Of a DNA stretch of 64,000 nucleotides, positions 26,254 to 35,349 are shown piece after piece (the first letter of the stretch is position 1; every line of letters starts with the position of its first letter). Position numbers and translations under genes: made by a program. The DNA is from Truepera sp965215315. Its GTDB lineage: Bacteria; Deinococcota; Deinococci; Deinococcales; Trueperaceae. A model generated the notes under the pieces. It was not told the DNA's origin. It made no database searches and saw nothing but the letters and a program-made list of their open reading frames with translations. The stretch covers positions 1,116,001 through 1,180,000 of the forward strand of contig CBDCDB010000008.1 of the NCBI GenBank assembly GCA_965215315.1, in the 5' to 3' direction.

Positions 26254-27105
26254 CTAGACCTCATCTCGCCACGAATGCTCCGGCTCATACCCCAGCACCC
26301 GGCGAGCCTTATCAATGGATAAAAGCGTCTCATTCGGCTCGACCTCACGCTTCAGCGGTACACCGGGAAAAACCTCTTCGATCAGCTCAGCGTTAGGGCG
26401 GGTCATCACCGTGTCGGCGTTGGCGATGATAAAGGCGTCCGCACCTTTACCCTCGTACTCAGTAGCTTTACGGATAGCCTGAGCACCGTCTCTCGCGTCG
26501 ATATAGGCCCACAAGTTCCATTTGCGCGTCATGGCGTCGGCGTCGAAACTTGGAAACTCGGCGTAGTCTCCTGGGTCCATCACGTTGGAAAAGCGCAGGC
26601 CGATAATTTTCATCTCGGGTTCCCAGCGGCAAAACTGCTCTGCCATCGTTTCACCGAGCTGTTTGGAGAGCGAGTACGACGACTCAGGGCGCACTGGGTA
26701 GTCTTCATCAAGCGGGATATAGGGGGGCGGGTCGTTAAAGGGGATGCCGAGCAGCGTCTCTGAAGAGGCCCACACGACATTTCTGATTCCTAAGATACGC
26801 GCGGCGGCAAAGACGTTGTAGGTACTGATGAGGTTGTTTTTAAAGAGCGCGGCGTTGGTAACGAGTCCGGGTGCTGGAAACGCCGCAAGGTGAACCACAG
26901 CGTCAACTTTCGGATAGCGGTCGTCGGAACCGGCGAGCGCGTCCAGCGTTGCGCCGAAGTCGGCAAAGTCGGTTTGGGTAAAGTGGCATAGTTGCGGGTC
27001 GGGTGCGTTTGCGTCCAAATTGATAGCGGTATGACCGTGCGCGAGCAGATCTTTGATACAGGCGCGGCCCAGTTTGCCGCTGCCGCCGGTGACTGCAATA
27101 ATCAT
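26254..27105 (-). CDS. NAD-dependent epimerase/dehydratase (extended SDR)
   Basis: The 283-residue Rossmann protein starts MIIAVTGGSGKLGRACIKDL with the nucleotide-binding GxxGxxG, has the catalytic YxxxK as YSLSK near residue 145, and ends LSIDKARRVLGYEPEHSWRD, as many sugar-nucleotide epimerases do. The exact sugar substrate is unknown; it is related to UDP-glucose 4-epimerase and uronate dehydrogenase types. It stands alone on the minus strand. Confidence 0.88.
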   Translation of the reverse strand: MIIAVTGGSGKLGRACIKDLLAHGHTAINLDANAPDPQLCHFTQTDFADFGATLDALAGSDDRYPKVDAVVHLAAFPAPGLVTNAALFKNNLISTYNVFAAARILGIRNVVWASSETLLGIPFNDPPPYIPLDEDYPVRPESSYSLSKQLGETMAEQFCRWEPEMKIIGLRFSNVMDPGDYAEFPSFDADAMTRKWNLWAYIDARDGAQAIRKATEYEGKGADAFIIANADTVMTRPNAELIEEVFPGVPLKREVEPNETLLSIDKARRVLGYEPEHSWRDEV

Positions 27106-27144
27106 GCTTTCAGCTTACCGTGACCAAGACGCAAGCTTAGGTAG

Positions 27145-27636
27145 CTAGAACGCGGTTAGGTCATCTCCTTGTTCGCTTTTGGGCTGGGTGAGCGCCGCGT
27201 CCGGGGGGAGGAGCGACGAAATTGCGACCATCAGCTCGAGCCCTTCAAAAAGCCCCTCGGCGCGGCTTAGAGTGCCGCCACGGCCGACTGATAAAAGCGC
27301 CGCCTCGAGCAAAAAAAGCCGGTCGTTCAGCCTGTCTCTTACGCCGTCGACAGCGTCGGCTTCGGCAAAGCTGGTCTCGCTGGCGATAAGCTTGAGGTAG
27401 TTGCACGCCATCTGTAAGTGCCAGGTGGTGCGCTCGAGGTCACTGTCTGCGTCACGGCCCGCGTCGTCCGCTGCCGCTTCTGAAAGTGCCTGCAAGATAC
27501 CCGTACAAACCGCGTGGAGGTGAGCGGCGACTTTTTGCCTGAACGCGAGCTGTTTGGCTTCTTCACCCTCTGGCCTCGAGCCTAGCCCCACCACCTTTAT
27601 CCCCACAACTGACACCTTTCTGAGCAAGATGGGCAC
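27145..27636 (-). CDS. Hypothetical helical protein
   Basis: I do not recognise it. The 163-residue ORF is mostly predicted helix (AFRQKVAAHLHAVCTGILQAL, then WHLQMACNYLKLIA and LNDRLFLLEAALLSV). The first ~20 residues (VVGIKVVGLGSRPEG) are less convincing, and several internal GTG codons near 27595-27610 could be the real start. It lies 40 bp downstream of nothing obvious and upstream of the epimerase on the same strand. The CTCGAG density is like that of native genes. Confidence 0.55.
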   Translation of the reverse strand: MPILLRKVSVVGIKVVGLGSRPEGEEAKQLAFRQKVAAHLHAVCTGILQALSEAAADDAGRDADSDLERTTWHLQMACNYLKLIASETSFAEADAVDGVRDRLNDRLFLLEAALLSVGRGGTLSRAEGLFEGLELMVAISSLLPPDAALTQPKSEQGDDLTAF

Positions 27637-28117
27637 GCCCGAAAATTTGCGTTAGTACCGTTCAGGGTGGCGGAGACCGCGGTACTGTCACCGGTAGGTT
27701 GAAAGATAACGCACCTCACCGGACGAATACCCCTGCGCCCTCGCCCGCGCAATTTTTTACACTATAGCAGGTCGGTCTCAACCGGGTCGGGGGCCTGGCG
27801 GACATGTCGGCGCACATTACGTCTAGAATGATACCGACAGAACTCTGACGCAATCATGACAGGGTGGTAACTTGATGTCGAAAATGATCGAAATATGGCA
27901 GGTATCATTTGGTTCGAGACGCTCTGGAAAATGATTGTCGTTCCTGCGGAGGACTTCGTGCACTAGCACGCACCCCTAAGAGATGATAGCTGCGAGCTTC
28001 GCGCTCAGTAGCTGTGATAATTGCTCTATGATTATGATGCGGATTTTAGCGCCTATCAATAAGGGATCGCGACCCCTTGTTTCTGCACCGCTGTCATACT
28101 TTCGTGAGCTGTTACCG
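27637..28117. other. 480-bp intergenic region with a miniature element
   Basis: No gene is seen. The region contains CACTATAGCAGGTC near 27772, which looks like a lone repeat end, and a full miniature element at 27893-28026. The remainder shows no ORF or terminator that I can support. Confidence 0.6.
27893..28026 (-). repeat. Miniature inverted-repeat element, family T (inverted copy)
   Basis: It reads TATGGCAGGTATCAT at the left and TGTGATAATTGCTCTA at the right, the reverse complement of the element at 3849-3984. The interior is closely matched: ATGATTGTCGTTCCTGCGGA corresponds to the block around 3928-3950, and CACGCACCCCTAAGAGATGA to the conserved core. Confidence 0.8.
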
Positions 28118-29680
28118 CTAGCGGATACGCAGGTCGTGTTGACCTTCAGCAGGAAGCGTCAAAAGCGCGTCCATCACAACCTCCACACCGAACTTGAGGA
28201 AAAAGCTGAAGGGGCTGACAAGGCGCTCTTGCGGAGTTCCGGCAGGAAGCAGGTGCGCGTGTAGTCGCCCGAACTGCCGGGTGTAGGTGTCGTCGCGGTT
28301 GGCTAGGGCAGCGGCACTTTTGGCCTCGAGCTTCCCAAAAATTGCCGCCAAATCCGTTTCGGCGCGGCTTACCGTCCGGGCGAGCGTCGGGTCGATGGCG
28401 GACACATCGGTGCGAAGCGAAGCCGAGAGATTTTGGAGGGCGCGCAGACGGTCGTCGAAAGCGAGCTTGCGACCGTGCAAGCTCAGGAGCGTCTGCGCCT
28501 TAAGGCCCTCCCAATCCGTTTGCAGCGCCGGAGCGCTGAGGCCGAACTTGTCCAGTATCCGGGCTACGGGCGGTTCCAAGATCGTCACGGTCGTCCGCGG
28601 CCAGATAAGGGGCATGGCGACGCCGTGCTGCTCGTAAACGCCCCGAAGCTGCGCGATGTAGCGGAGTTCTCCCGGCCCGACAACGGTCGCAGCGGTCGGC
28701 AGGGTGGCGTCCTGGGTGATGGGCCGAAGCCCCGCCGCCGGAGTTAAACAGGTCGGGTCGGTGTCTAACAGGGCGAGCAGGTCGTCTCTGCTGTAGTGCG
28801 CCGTTTCCGTGTGGAAGGTTTCACCGTCAAACCGCAAAAGGTGTCGCTGCTTGTCAGGCGTGTCAGTGGTCAAAAAAAGGTTCGTCGCGTCCGCCCCGCG
28901 CCCAAGTTGCGGCGTGTAGCCGAGCTCCCGGAGGGTGTCAGCAGCCGCGTTGACAGCCCGGCCCGAGCGCAGCGGGTCGCCGAGTTCGGCGCGTAAAACG
29001 GGCGCGAAAAGTTCTGCGGCGGCGGGCTCAAGCGGATTCAAAACAATCAGCCCTTGCTCGCCCAACAGTTCGTAAAGGATTGCCCCAAGCCAGTCGGCAA
29101 AACTTTCGGCACGGTCGGCGGTGCGGCGTAAAAGGTCGCTGACCTCAAGCTTGTGCGCGTCTGGGCCACGGAACGCTTTTAGCTCAGCCACCACTTGCTC
29201 CACCCACGCTTCACTCAGGTCGATACGCCCTGCCGGAACGCCTTCAGGCAGCGGCAGCGACAAACGGTGGAGCGTTTCGTCCAGGTCGAGCAGATAAGTG
29301 TGGTCGATTTCGGCGCTGTCGGCGTCTTGGGCGGCCAGCCAAAAAATCGGAACGACCGGCTTGTCCTCGGTGCTGAGTTGCGCGGCGAGTTTGAGAGCGC
29401 TGACGGCCTTGCTGAGCGTATAAAGCGGCCCCAGCAAGAGACCTGTCTGCTGTCCGGTGACGACCGCGCGGCTCTCAGGATGCGCCAGTTTTTCTAAAGC
29501 TTCAAACACTGCCTCGGGTGCGCCGAGCTGCTCCGCCTGCCCCCGTAAAATTGCTGCGAGCAGGGTTCGGTCGACCGGGCGGGGTTGGTCTAACGCCGCT
29601 CGAGTGTCACCGGGCTCGAGAGCAAACAGGGAGGTCAGGGCGCGGTTTCGGTAAGCAGTTTCAAAGGGGGTCGGCGGCAC
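28118..29680 (-). CDS. bshC: Bacillithiol biosynthesis cysteine-adding enzyme
   Basis: BshC is thought to add cysteine to GlcN-malate in the last step of bacillithiol synthesis, the low-molecular-weight thiol of Firmicutes and Deinococcus. The 520-residue protein has the family signatures VTGQQTGLLLGPLYTLSK near residues 74-91 and VVPIFWLAAQDADSAEID near 108-125, plus the C-terminal coiled coil (ALQNLSASLRTDVSAIDPTL). It starts GTG. A frameshifted HTH regulator lies 70 bp upstream on the same strand. No bshA or bshB is in the window. Confidence 0.92.
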   Translation of the reverse strand: MPPTPFETAYRNRALTSLFALEPGDTRAALDQPRPVDRTLLAAILRGQAEQLGAPEAVFEALEKLAHPESRAVVTGQQTGLLLGPLYTLSKAVSALKLAAQLSTEDKPVVPIFWLAAQDADSAEIDHTYLLDLDETLHRLSLPLPEGVPAGRIDLSEAWVEQVVAELKAFRGPDAHKLEVSDLLRRTADRAESFADWLGAILYELLGEQGLIVLNPLEPAAAELFAPVLRAELGDPLRSGRAVNAAADTLRELGYTPQLGRGADATNLFLTTDTPDKQRHLLRFDGETFHTETAHYSRDDLLALLDTDPTCLTPAAGLRPITQDATLPTAATVVGPGELRYIAQLRGVYEQHGVAMPLIWPRTTVTILEPPVARILDKFGLSAPALQTDWEGLKAQTLLSLHGRKLAFDDRLRALQNLSASLRTDVSAIDPTLARTVSRAETDLAAIFGKLEAKSAAALANRDDTYTRQFGRLHAHLLPAGTPQERLVSPFSFFLKFGVEVVMDALLTLPAEGQHDLRIR

Positions 29681-29752
29681 ACGCCAGCGTACCGTGCGGC
29701 GTTTACGGGGGGCGTAGGATACGCTGCGAAGTCGCAGAACAACCCGACTGAA

Positions 29753-30353
29753 CTAACGAGCTTCAACCTTGCCGGGAAGTGGAGCCATACCCAGACGGAC
29801 AATATACCCCTGCTGCCCGCGTTTGGCACGGTAACGCTCCAGCAAACTACACAGCTCCTTTTGTAAGGCTTTCGCTTCATCAAAGTCGAGGGTGACGTCC
29901 TCGGCCCAGAGATCGACGATAGCGGGCGCATCAGGGTCGAGAAAGTTCCAGCTACTGTCAGGGCCAATCGCACTGCGTACGGCCAACCGTCCCGCCTCGA
30001 GCCCCACCCGCACGCCCCAAACGCGTTCGCCTTGCGCGTCAAGTTCACCCTGCGCCGCCCTGACCAATCCTTGAATCAGCCTGAATCAGCCGCGCTTGAC
30101 GAGGCGCGTATTCTTGCGCCAACAAAACCTCCAGCGTCTCGGCAGGCGTTACGGCGTAGGGCAAAAAGAATGCCTCGGCAACGGCCCGGTAATGCTTGAC
30201 GGCCCGACCTGCGCGAGGTTCCTCATGGATGATTTCAATAAGGCCCACCTCGAGCAACCTTTTCACCTGATAAAGCAGCGTATTGAGCGGCATTTCCAGC
30301 TCACGCGCCACGCCCGACGCAGTGCGCGCCGCCCCGACAAAGGGCGAAAGCAC
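29753..30353 (-). pseudogene. HTH (ArsR-like) regulator disrupted by a 10-bp duplication
   Basis: The N-terminal part (30353 down) is a winged HTH: RTASGVARELEMPLNTLLYQ, then VKRLLEVGLIEI. After PRQARLIQ the frame is lost because TGAATCAGCC is tandemly repeated at 30072-30081 and 30082-30091 (+ strand). Deleting one copy gives RLIQGLVRAAQGELDAQGER and restores one protein to the stop at 29753. The C-terminal part contains EDVTLDFDEAKALQKELCSL, typical of ArsR-like proteins with a helical tail. The gene's start is uncertain; codons upstream of GTG 30353 look coding but meet a TAA. It lies just upstream of bshC and may have regulated it. Confidence 0.75.
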
Positions 30354-30497
30354 CCTGAGGACAGCGGGTTCGAGCAGCTTCCGGGCGGCTTCAGGCGTTT
30401 CAACGCGCAGTTAGGGTCTACTTCCAAAAGGTTCGGGCATTTGCAGCAGCATAGCCGTAACTTTAGTCAGGCGCACGAACTGCGCGACAGGAGGCTT

Positions 30498-31367
30498 ATG
30501 AATATTCATGCTCTCTCTACTGGCACCATCAGGGTTAAAACAAACCATCTGCGAGGTCGGGGGCAGAGCCGCGGAGCTCGAGTCCTAAACCTTTTTACAG
30601 ATGCTGACTGGAGCGGCACACTGCCGATTTACGTTTGGGTCGTTGAGCACCCGTAAGGCGTCATTCTGGTAGACACGGGCGACACAGCTCAAACACCGGC
30701 AGGCTGGCAACACCCCTTTCACACCTTTGCCACAAGGAAAACTACCAAACCTGAAGAGGAAATCGTGCCGCAGCTCGAAACGCTCGGCATCACCCCTGCC
30801 GATGTACGCTGGGTTGTGCTGACGCATCTGCACATCGACCACGACGGCGGAATCAGGGGCTTCCCCAACGCCGAGTTCGTGGTGGCGTCGGGCGAATACG
30901 CTCAGGCTGCAGGATTCGCCGGACGCCTCCGGGGATACGTGCCGCGGCGCTGGCCCAAAGGCTGGCGGCCCCGACTTATCGACTTTACGTCCGAACCTTT
31001 CGGTACGTTTGAGCGCAGCTTCCGCCTTACCCAAGCGGGTGACGTGGTGCTCGTCCCGACACTGGGACACACCGCGCATCACCTCTCGGTCATTGTGCAG
31101 ACAGGCGGCCTCCACTATTTTTTAGCAGGTGACACCTCGTATACTGAAGCGCTGCTGCTTGCGGGCGCGGTCGATGGCGTTTCTCCGGATAGACGTACCG
31201 TTCAGGAAACGTTAGCCCGTATTCGCGGATTTGCAGAGCGGCACCCTACGGTCTATCTGCCGACCCACGACTCGGGTGCGGCAGAGAGACTCAGATTTCG
31301 TCAGGTTGTAGCACGCAGCAGGTATCAGCCGGTCAGGGACGCTTTCAGCATAAGTTTGGGTGGCTAG
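30498..31367 (+). pseudogene. MBL-fold metallo-hydrolase (lactonase-like) with one nonsense codon
   Basis: ATG 30498 follows AGGAGG at ideal spacing and starts MNIHALSTGTIRVKTNHLRG. The frame is open to 31367 (about 289 residues) apart from a TAA at 30654-30656, in VEHP-stop-GVILVDTGDT, where a GAA would be expected. The zinc motif LTHLHIDHDGG, then TLGHTAHHLSV and FLAGDTSYTE are those of N-acyl-homoserine lactonase-like enzymes (AiiA/AttM group). The distal part could still be translated from GTG 30765 but lacks the N-terminal strands. It diverges from the HTH regulator. Confidence 0.8.
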
Positions 31368-31649
31368 CACGTACATGCTACCGATGACCTGCCTGTGCCC
31401 GCTGAGGGTATGCCCCCAAGGGTATGCTGGTAGCAATCTTTTACGGGAATGTCAACAGTAGGCAACACTAGCAGGATTTGCTCGAGCCTCAACTGGCGGG
31501 AGTGGTAGAAAGAAAACTCCCGAAGCGCTCCCTTCAAATTTCCCTTCGCCATTTTTAACGAAGCACAAATGTTAGGATGACGGCTGTGTGTCATGCCGTA
31601 CGCCATCCCGACGGAATTCGTGTCGTTTTAGCTGTTACCGGAACCCTTT

Positions 31650-32393
31650 ATGCAACTTCGCGTTGACCTTCGGCCCAGCGGAGATTTTCCCGGAGATTAC
31701 ACCAGGGGCTACCCCGACGTAGTGGTCGCCATCGATGTTCTGAGAACCTGCACGCTCGCGCCACTGCTCTTTAGTCGGGGGTTGGAGACCCTTCATATTG
31801 GCCCTAGCAGCCGCGCTGCCCGCCGCCTCGCCGAAGCGCAGGGGCTGCTCTTGTTCGGTGAAAAGGGTGGGTTGCCGCTCGAGGGCTTTAACTACGGCGT
31901 TTCCCCGACCGAAGCTGCTGAGGCCGACGTTGCGGGGCGTTCGGGCGTCCTCGTTTCAGACAACAGTTCACGCGTCTTGGCGCGCACGACCGGCGCAAAG
32001 CACGTGCTGCTCGGCTCGCTCTATAACGCGGGCGCGGCGGCAGCGTTGGCGGCGTCTTTAGCTAAAGAAGAAATTGCGCTGCTCTGCACCGGATTTAACG
32101 GCGACGAAGACCTGGACGACACGCTCTGCGCCGGATTTTTAGCGGCGCACCTCAAAAGGCGGTTGCCGGAGGCGACGCTGGGCGGCGCGGCGCTCTACGC
32201 GATGGGTTTTTTGGGGGCGTATCCGACACCTGTCGGGGCGCTCTGGGGCTCGAGGGCCGGTCACGCGCTGCGCCGCTTTAACCTGACCGGCGACCTTGCC
32301 CTAAGCAGCCTCGTCTCGCAAACGGACAGGGTGCCGCGCCTCATAGAAGCCGACGCAGACGCACACTACCGCTTCACCGCCGCAACACCCTAA
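31650..32393 (+). CDS. 2-phosphosulfolactate phosphatase family protein (ComB-like)
   Basis: The 247-residue protein matches the ComB family, which in coenzyme M-making archaea removes phosphate from 2-phosphosulfolactate; in bacteria the role is less certain. Motifs are VVVAIDVLRTCTLAPLLFSRG near residues 24-44, LFGEKGGLPLEGFNYGVSP and ALLCTGFNGDEDLDDTLCAG. It precedes the wecG-like gene by three bases, so they form an operon. No other sulfonate genes are in the window. Confidence 0.85.
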   Translation: MQLRVDLRPSGDFPGDYTRGYPDVVVAIDVLRTCTLAPLLFSRGLETLHIGPSSRAARRLAEAQGLLLFGEKGGLPLEGFNYGVSPTEAAEADVAGRSGVLVSDNSSRVLARTTGAKHVLLGSLYNAGAAAALAASLAKEEIALLCTGFNGDEDLDDTLCAGFLAAHLKRRLPEATLGGAALYAMGFLGAYPTPVGALWGSRAGHALRRFNLTGDLALSSLVSQTDRVPRLIEADADAHYRFTAATP

Positions 32394-32396
32394 AAC

Positions 32397-33140
32397 GTGG
32401 GAGACGCAGTAAAATCTAAACCGGTTCAAACAACCGACGTACTCGGGTTCGCGGTGGCTGAGGTGACGCTCGAGCAGGCAGCGACGTGGGCGCTAGACGC
32501 AGCGGAGGGCAGCGCGCCTCACCTGCTCGTCACTCTGAACCCGGAGATTATCGTGCAGGCCCAGCTCCAAACGGCGCTCAGTAACGCCCTGCACCACGCC
32601 GACTTGAGCGTCGCTGACGGTGTAGGCGTCGTGTGGGCAGCGCAGTGGCGCGGGGTACGCTTGCCGGAGCGCGTCCCCGGCGTCGAGCTGATGACCCGGC
32701 TGTTGGAACGTGGCGGCTCCGACCTGCGCGTCTACTTTTTAGGAGCCAAACCCGGCGTCGCCGAACGTGCCGCCGAGGTTGCTAGGGCGCGTTTCGGAAC
32801 GACGGTCTCAGGTGTGCAGCACGGCTATTTCAAACGGCCCGACGAGGTTGTGGGAGTCGTTCAAAAGGTTTCTAAAAGCGGCGCACAGCTCCTGTTGTGC
32901 GGCCTCGGTGAAGGGCAAGAACTCTTTTTACACACGCACCGTGCCGCGCTGGGTGTGCCGCTCATGATTGGTGTGGGTGGGGCGCTCGATGTGCTGGCGG
33001 GTGAGGTCAAACGGACGCCAGAATGGACGCACCAATTAGGGCTCGAGTGGGCCTACCGCGTCGGCTCCGACCCCAAACGCTGGCACCGTTTTCCGAGACT
33101 GTTAAAGTTCGTCAGACTGGTTCTGACAAATCGTGTATAG
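32397..33140 (+). CDS. WecG/TagA/CpsF-family glycosyltransferase
   Basis: The 247-residue protein transfers a sugar (ManNAc, ManNAcA or similar) to an undecaprenyl-linked acceptor in envelope polysaccharide synthesis. It has LVTLNPEIIVQAQ, HADLSVADGVGVVWAAQ with the family Asp, VPGVELM, VYFLGAKPGVAE and GVGGALDVLAGEVKRTP, the full order of family motifs. It begins with GTG three bases after the comB-like gene. The acceptor is unknown, and the operon partner does not clarify it. Confidence 0.9.
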   Translation: MGDAVKSKPVQTTDVLGFAVAEVTLEQAATWALDAAEGSAPHLLVTLNPEIIVQAQLQTALSNALHHADLSVADGVGVVWAAQWRGVRLPERVPGVELMTRLLERGGSDLRVYFLGAKPGVAERAAEVARARFGTTVSGVQHGYFKRPDEVVGVVQKVSKSGAQLLLCGLGEGQELFLHTHRAALGVPLMIGVGGALDVLAGEVKRTPEWTHQLGLEWAYRVGSDPKRWHRFPRLLKFVRLVLTNRV

Positions 33141-33211
33141 GAACCGGCTCGAGACTCGTATACTCAGCTTGGAATAACATATTTGAGTGTGTCCGGCCCA
33201 GCTTCAGACTG

Positions 33212-34132
33212 TTACGGGCCCCGTAAAACCACGAGCGAAAAACAGCGGATTCGCCCGCCCAACATCTCCGCGACGCAGATGTCGCCATTGGGAGCCTTGG
33301 CCATACCCATCGGCCCCTCGAGCCCCTTAAAGGTATGAAGCACTTTGCCTTGCAGAGAAATCTCGAGCAGTTCGCCGCGCCGATGGTCGGCCAGCCAGGT
33401 CGTGTCGCCTCCCAGAATGCCACTGGGGAACACCGTTTCAGCGACATAATTTAAGGTTCTCATCCGCACGCTAGAGGTAACCTAGTCTCGGCCCTTCTAT
33501 GTCCTCCGTAAATACACTAGCTAACAGCTGACGGTCAACATCTGCTGAGAGAAAATGGAGGGTTTCATACCCAATCTCGGTTTTGTTTATGAGCTTACCA
33601 TTTTCAATCTGGACAAGTTATGCCAAACCGCTGCTCAATTTCGCTCGCGTATGCCCTCAAGAGCCAGAACCCACCACGATATGCCAGCAAGTCTTTGGTA
33701 GTGCGTCCCCGGACATGCCCCTCTCCAAAGAAACCATTGCGTTCAGAAAATACCTGCTGCCACCTCTGACCGTTCCAACATCTCACAGTCTCAAAAGTGG
33801 CTGTAAAACTGGCGCAGATGTCTCCCTTTTGAGTTGTAGTGAGACCGAATACCTCGAATCGCCCTTCAGCAATGGCTGTACACCCTGCGGAGTCGTGACG
33901 GCAGATAAAGCTTCGGGGGCTGACTTGGGGACTGCTCGAGGAACTGAGTTTAAGATATTCAGACTCCCGCTCGAGCAACTGCCCATCAGTGCTATAAATC
34001 TCTCCATCAGAACCAAACGCCAAATCTACAGGTTGACAATCCGGGCCGCAGGTGTAGGTTCGGCTTTCTTGGGCAAAGCCCATTGAGATACAAAGTAAAC
34101 CTGAAAGAAAAAACAGCGTTGAACGTAAAATC
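33212..34132 (-). pseudogene. Secreted beta-propeller-like (NHL/SMP-30-type) protein, decayed
   Basis: Read on the minus strand, a hydrophobic leader (ILRSTLFFLSGLLCISMGFA) starts at an ATT codon behind TAGGAG near 34130, then RTYTCGPDCQPVDLAFGSDG. The first frame stops at about 33604. The next frame reads ENGKLINKTEIGYETLHFLS to a stop near 33477, and the last part (33469 to 33212) reads LADHRRGELLEISLQGKVLH and GPMGMAKAPNGDICVAEMLG, typical of NHL or SMP-30 blades. At least two frame changes or stops break it. Whether the ATT is a decayed ATG is unknown. Confidence 0.65.
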
Positions 34133-34217
34133 GGCTCCTAGAACGGGCTACCCATCGCCCTATTACAGTTATAAAACCGGACGAATCACGCGTTAGGAGA
34201 TTTAACTCACACGGGCG

Positions 34218-34973
34218 TTATCCCGCGACAATCACTGCCCAGTGCCGCCCCGTCCGGCCCCGGTCGCGCCGATGCGAAAAAAAGCCCTCCGGCTCGGCGT
34301 AGGTACACAGCCCGCTCTCCCAGATGTTTTCAGGGTTTACGCCGAGGTTTAGGAGTGCCCAGCGGTTTGCCGCGGCTACGCCGAGCAAAAACCGTCCGGC
34401 ATCGTCCGGTTCGTAAACAGAGGCCGGAAACCCTGCCGCCGTAAACTCGGCGATGACCTCCGCCCCGACCTGATAGTTGGGCCTCAAGATAGCTGGCCCA
34501 AAGGCCACGCACAAATCGGCAGGATCGCTGCCGTAGAGGTCGGTAAGTTTGTGTACCGTCACCGCCGCAATCCCTTTTACGGTGCCGCGCCAGCCGCAGT
34601 GCGCTGCCCCGACCGCGCCTGTTACAGGGTCGTAAAAGAGAACCGGCAAGCAGTCGGCGGTGCTGATGATCAGGGCTAAACCCGGCGTGTCTGAGACCAC
34701 TGCGTCGGCTTCTTCCTCAAACCAGCTCGGCGTACCCGTAAGAACCCGCGTCCCGTGAACCTGACTGAAGGCGCACGCGCTCCTTTCGTCCACACCGAAC
34801 ACGTCCAGAACGCGGCGGCGATTTTCGGAGACAGCGGTCTCGGCGTCCCCGCTCGAAAGTCCCAAATTCAAACTCGTATAAGGCCCACCACTGACGCCGC
34901 CTGCACGGGTCGTAAAGCCGTGCGAGACCGGGATGTTGGGGGCATGGATGGGCTCGAGCGCTCTATGTGTCAT
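34218..34973 (-). CDS. pgeF: Peptidoglycan editing factor / multi-copper polyphenol oxidase domain protein
   Basis: The 251-residue YfiH/DUF152 protein has the metal-site motifs HGTRV near residue 73, DCLPVLFYD near 107 and AAHCGWRGTVKGI near 119-131, ending FFSHRRDRGRTGRHW. PgeF is reported to keep L-Ala at stem-peptide position 1 by removing wrongly placed residues from UDP-MurNAc precursors; older annotations call it a laccase. Its ATG overlaps the stop of the DoxX gene by one base. It is the last gene of a four-gene minus-strand operon. Confidence 0.92.
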   Translation of the reverse strand: MTHRALEPIHAPNIPVSHGFTTRAGGVSGGPYTSLNLGLSSGDAETAVSENRRRVLDVFGVDERSACAFSQVHGTRVLTGTPSWFEEEADAVVSDTPGLALIISTADCLPVLFYDPVTGAVGAAHCGWRGTVKGIAAVTVHKLTDLYGSDPADLCVAFGPAILRPNYQVGAEVIAEFTAAGFPASVYEPDDAGRFLLGVAAANRWALLNLGVNPENIWESGLCTYAEPEGFFSHRRDRGRTGRHWAVIVAG

Positions 34974-35338
34974 CAGTCCTCAGCCAACCAGACGAACAGC
35001 ACAATCAGTACAAACTGCAGCGCCAACCGCCAGAAGAGCAGATACGCCGACAGCCCCTCTGCGCCGACGCTCAAAGGGTCGAAGAGCATATTCAGGTGAA
35101 CGGGAAAAAAGGCGACCATCAAGAGGGCTAACCCGTAGGCCGCCCACCGCCGGTAGCGCCGTACAAGCAACCCGGCACCGCCCAGAATTTCCAGCACGCC
35201 GCTCAGCAAAACCCAAAAGCGCGGCGCAGCGAACCCCGGCGGCATAATCTGCACGTACACGCCCGGACGGACGAAGTGGAGCGCACCCGCCGCAATAAAG
35301 ATAACGCCTAAAGAGAAACGTAAAACGGTTTTGAGCAT
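34973..35338 (-). CDS. DoxX-family membrane protein
   Basis: This ~121-residue protein has four predicted membrane segments and starts MLKTVLRFSLGVIFIAAGAL, followed by HFVRPGVYVQIMPPG, a common DoxX/MauE start. ATG 35338 is preferred to a TTG 15 bases upstream. Its role is not established; relatives are linked to thiol stress. It lies between the GIY-YIG gene, which it nearly abuts, and pgeF, which it overlaps. Confidence 0.82.
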   Translation of the reverse strand: MLKTVLRFSLGVIFIAAGALHFVRPGVYVQIMPPGFAAPRFWVLLSGVLEILGGAGLLVRRYRRWAAYGLALLMVAFFPVHLNMLFDPLSVGAEGLSAYLLFWRLALQFVLIVLFVWLAED

Positions 35339-35349
35339 CCCTGAGCCTA

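Larger units (their letters stand above)
24530..26257 (+). pseudogene. Secreted protein gene split by IS630 and a stop codon
   Basis: ATG 24530 starts a signal peptide (KICLLSLFLVLTSAFAHST). An IS630 element lies at 24600-25581. Excising it with one TA joins VQL to KQAALEGALTVLTRPLDGYPP in frame, and the reading continues to 26257 with one in-frame TAG at 25763-25765. The 3' part reads RDYYRVSVFDRACGYLFHIEL and ends WSFWLPVRLEPLPQTKPR. The original would be about 240 residues, exported; no family is recognised. Both the insertion and the nonsense codon disable it. It converges with the epimerase gene, overlapping its last bases. Confidence 0.75.

Noticed and set aside
30096..30497. Plus-strand ORF upstream of the MBL gene
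   Set aside because: It runs antisense to the HTH regulator; only the part from ATG 30498 belongs to the MBL gene.
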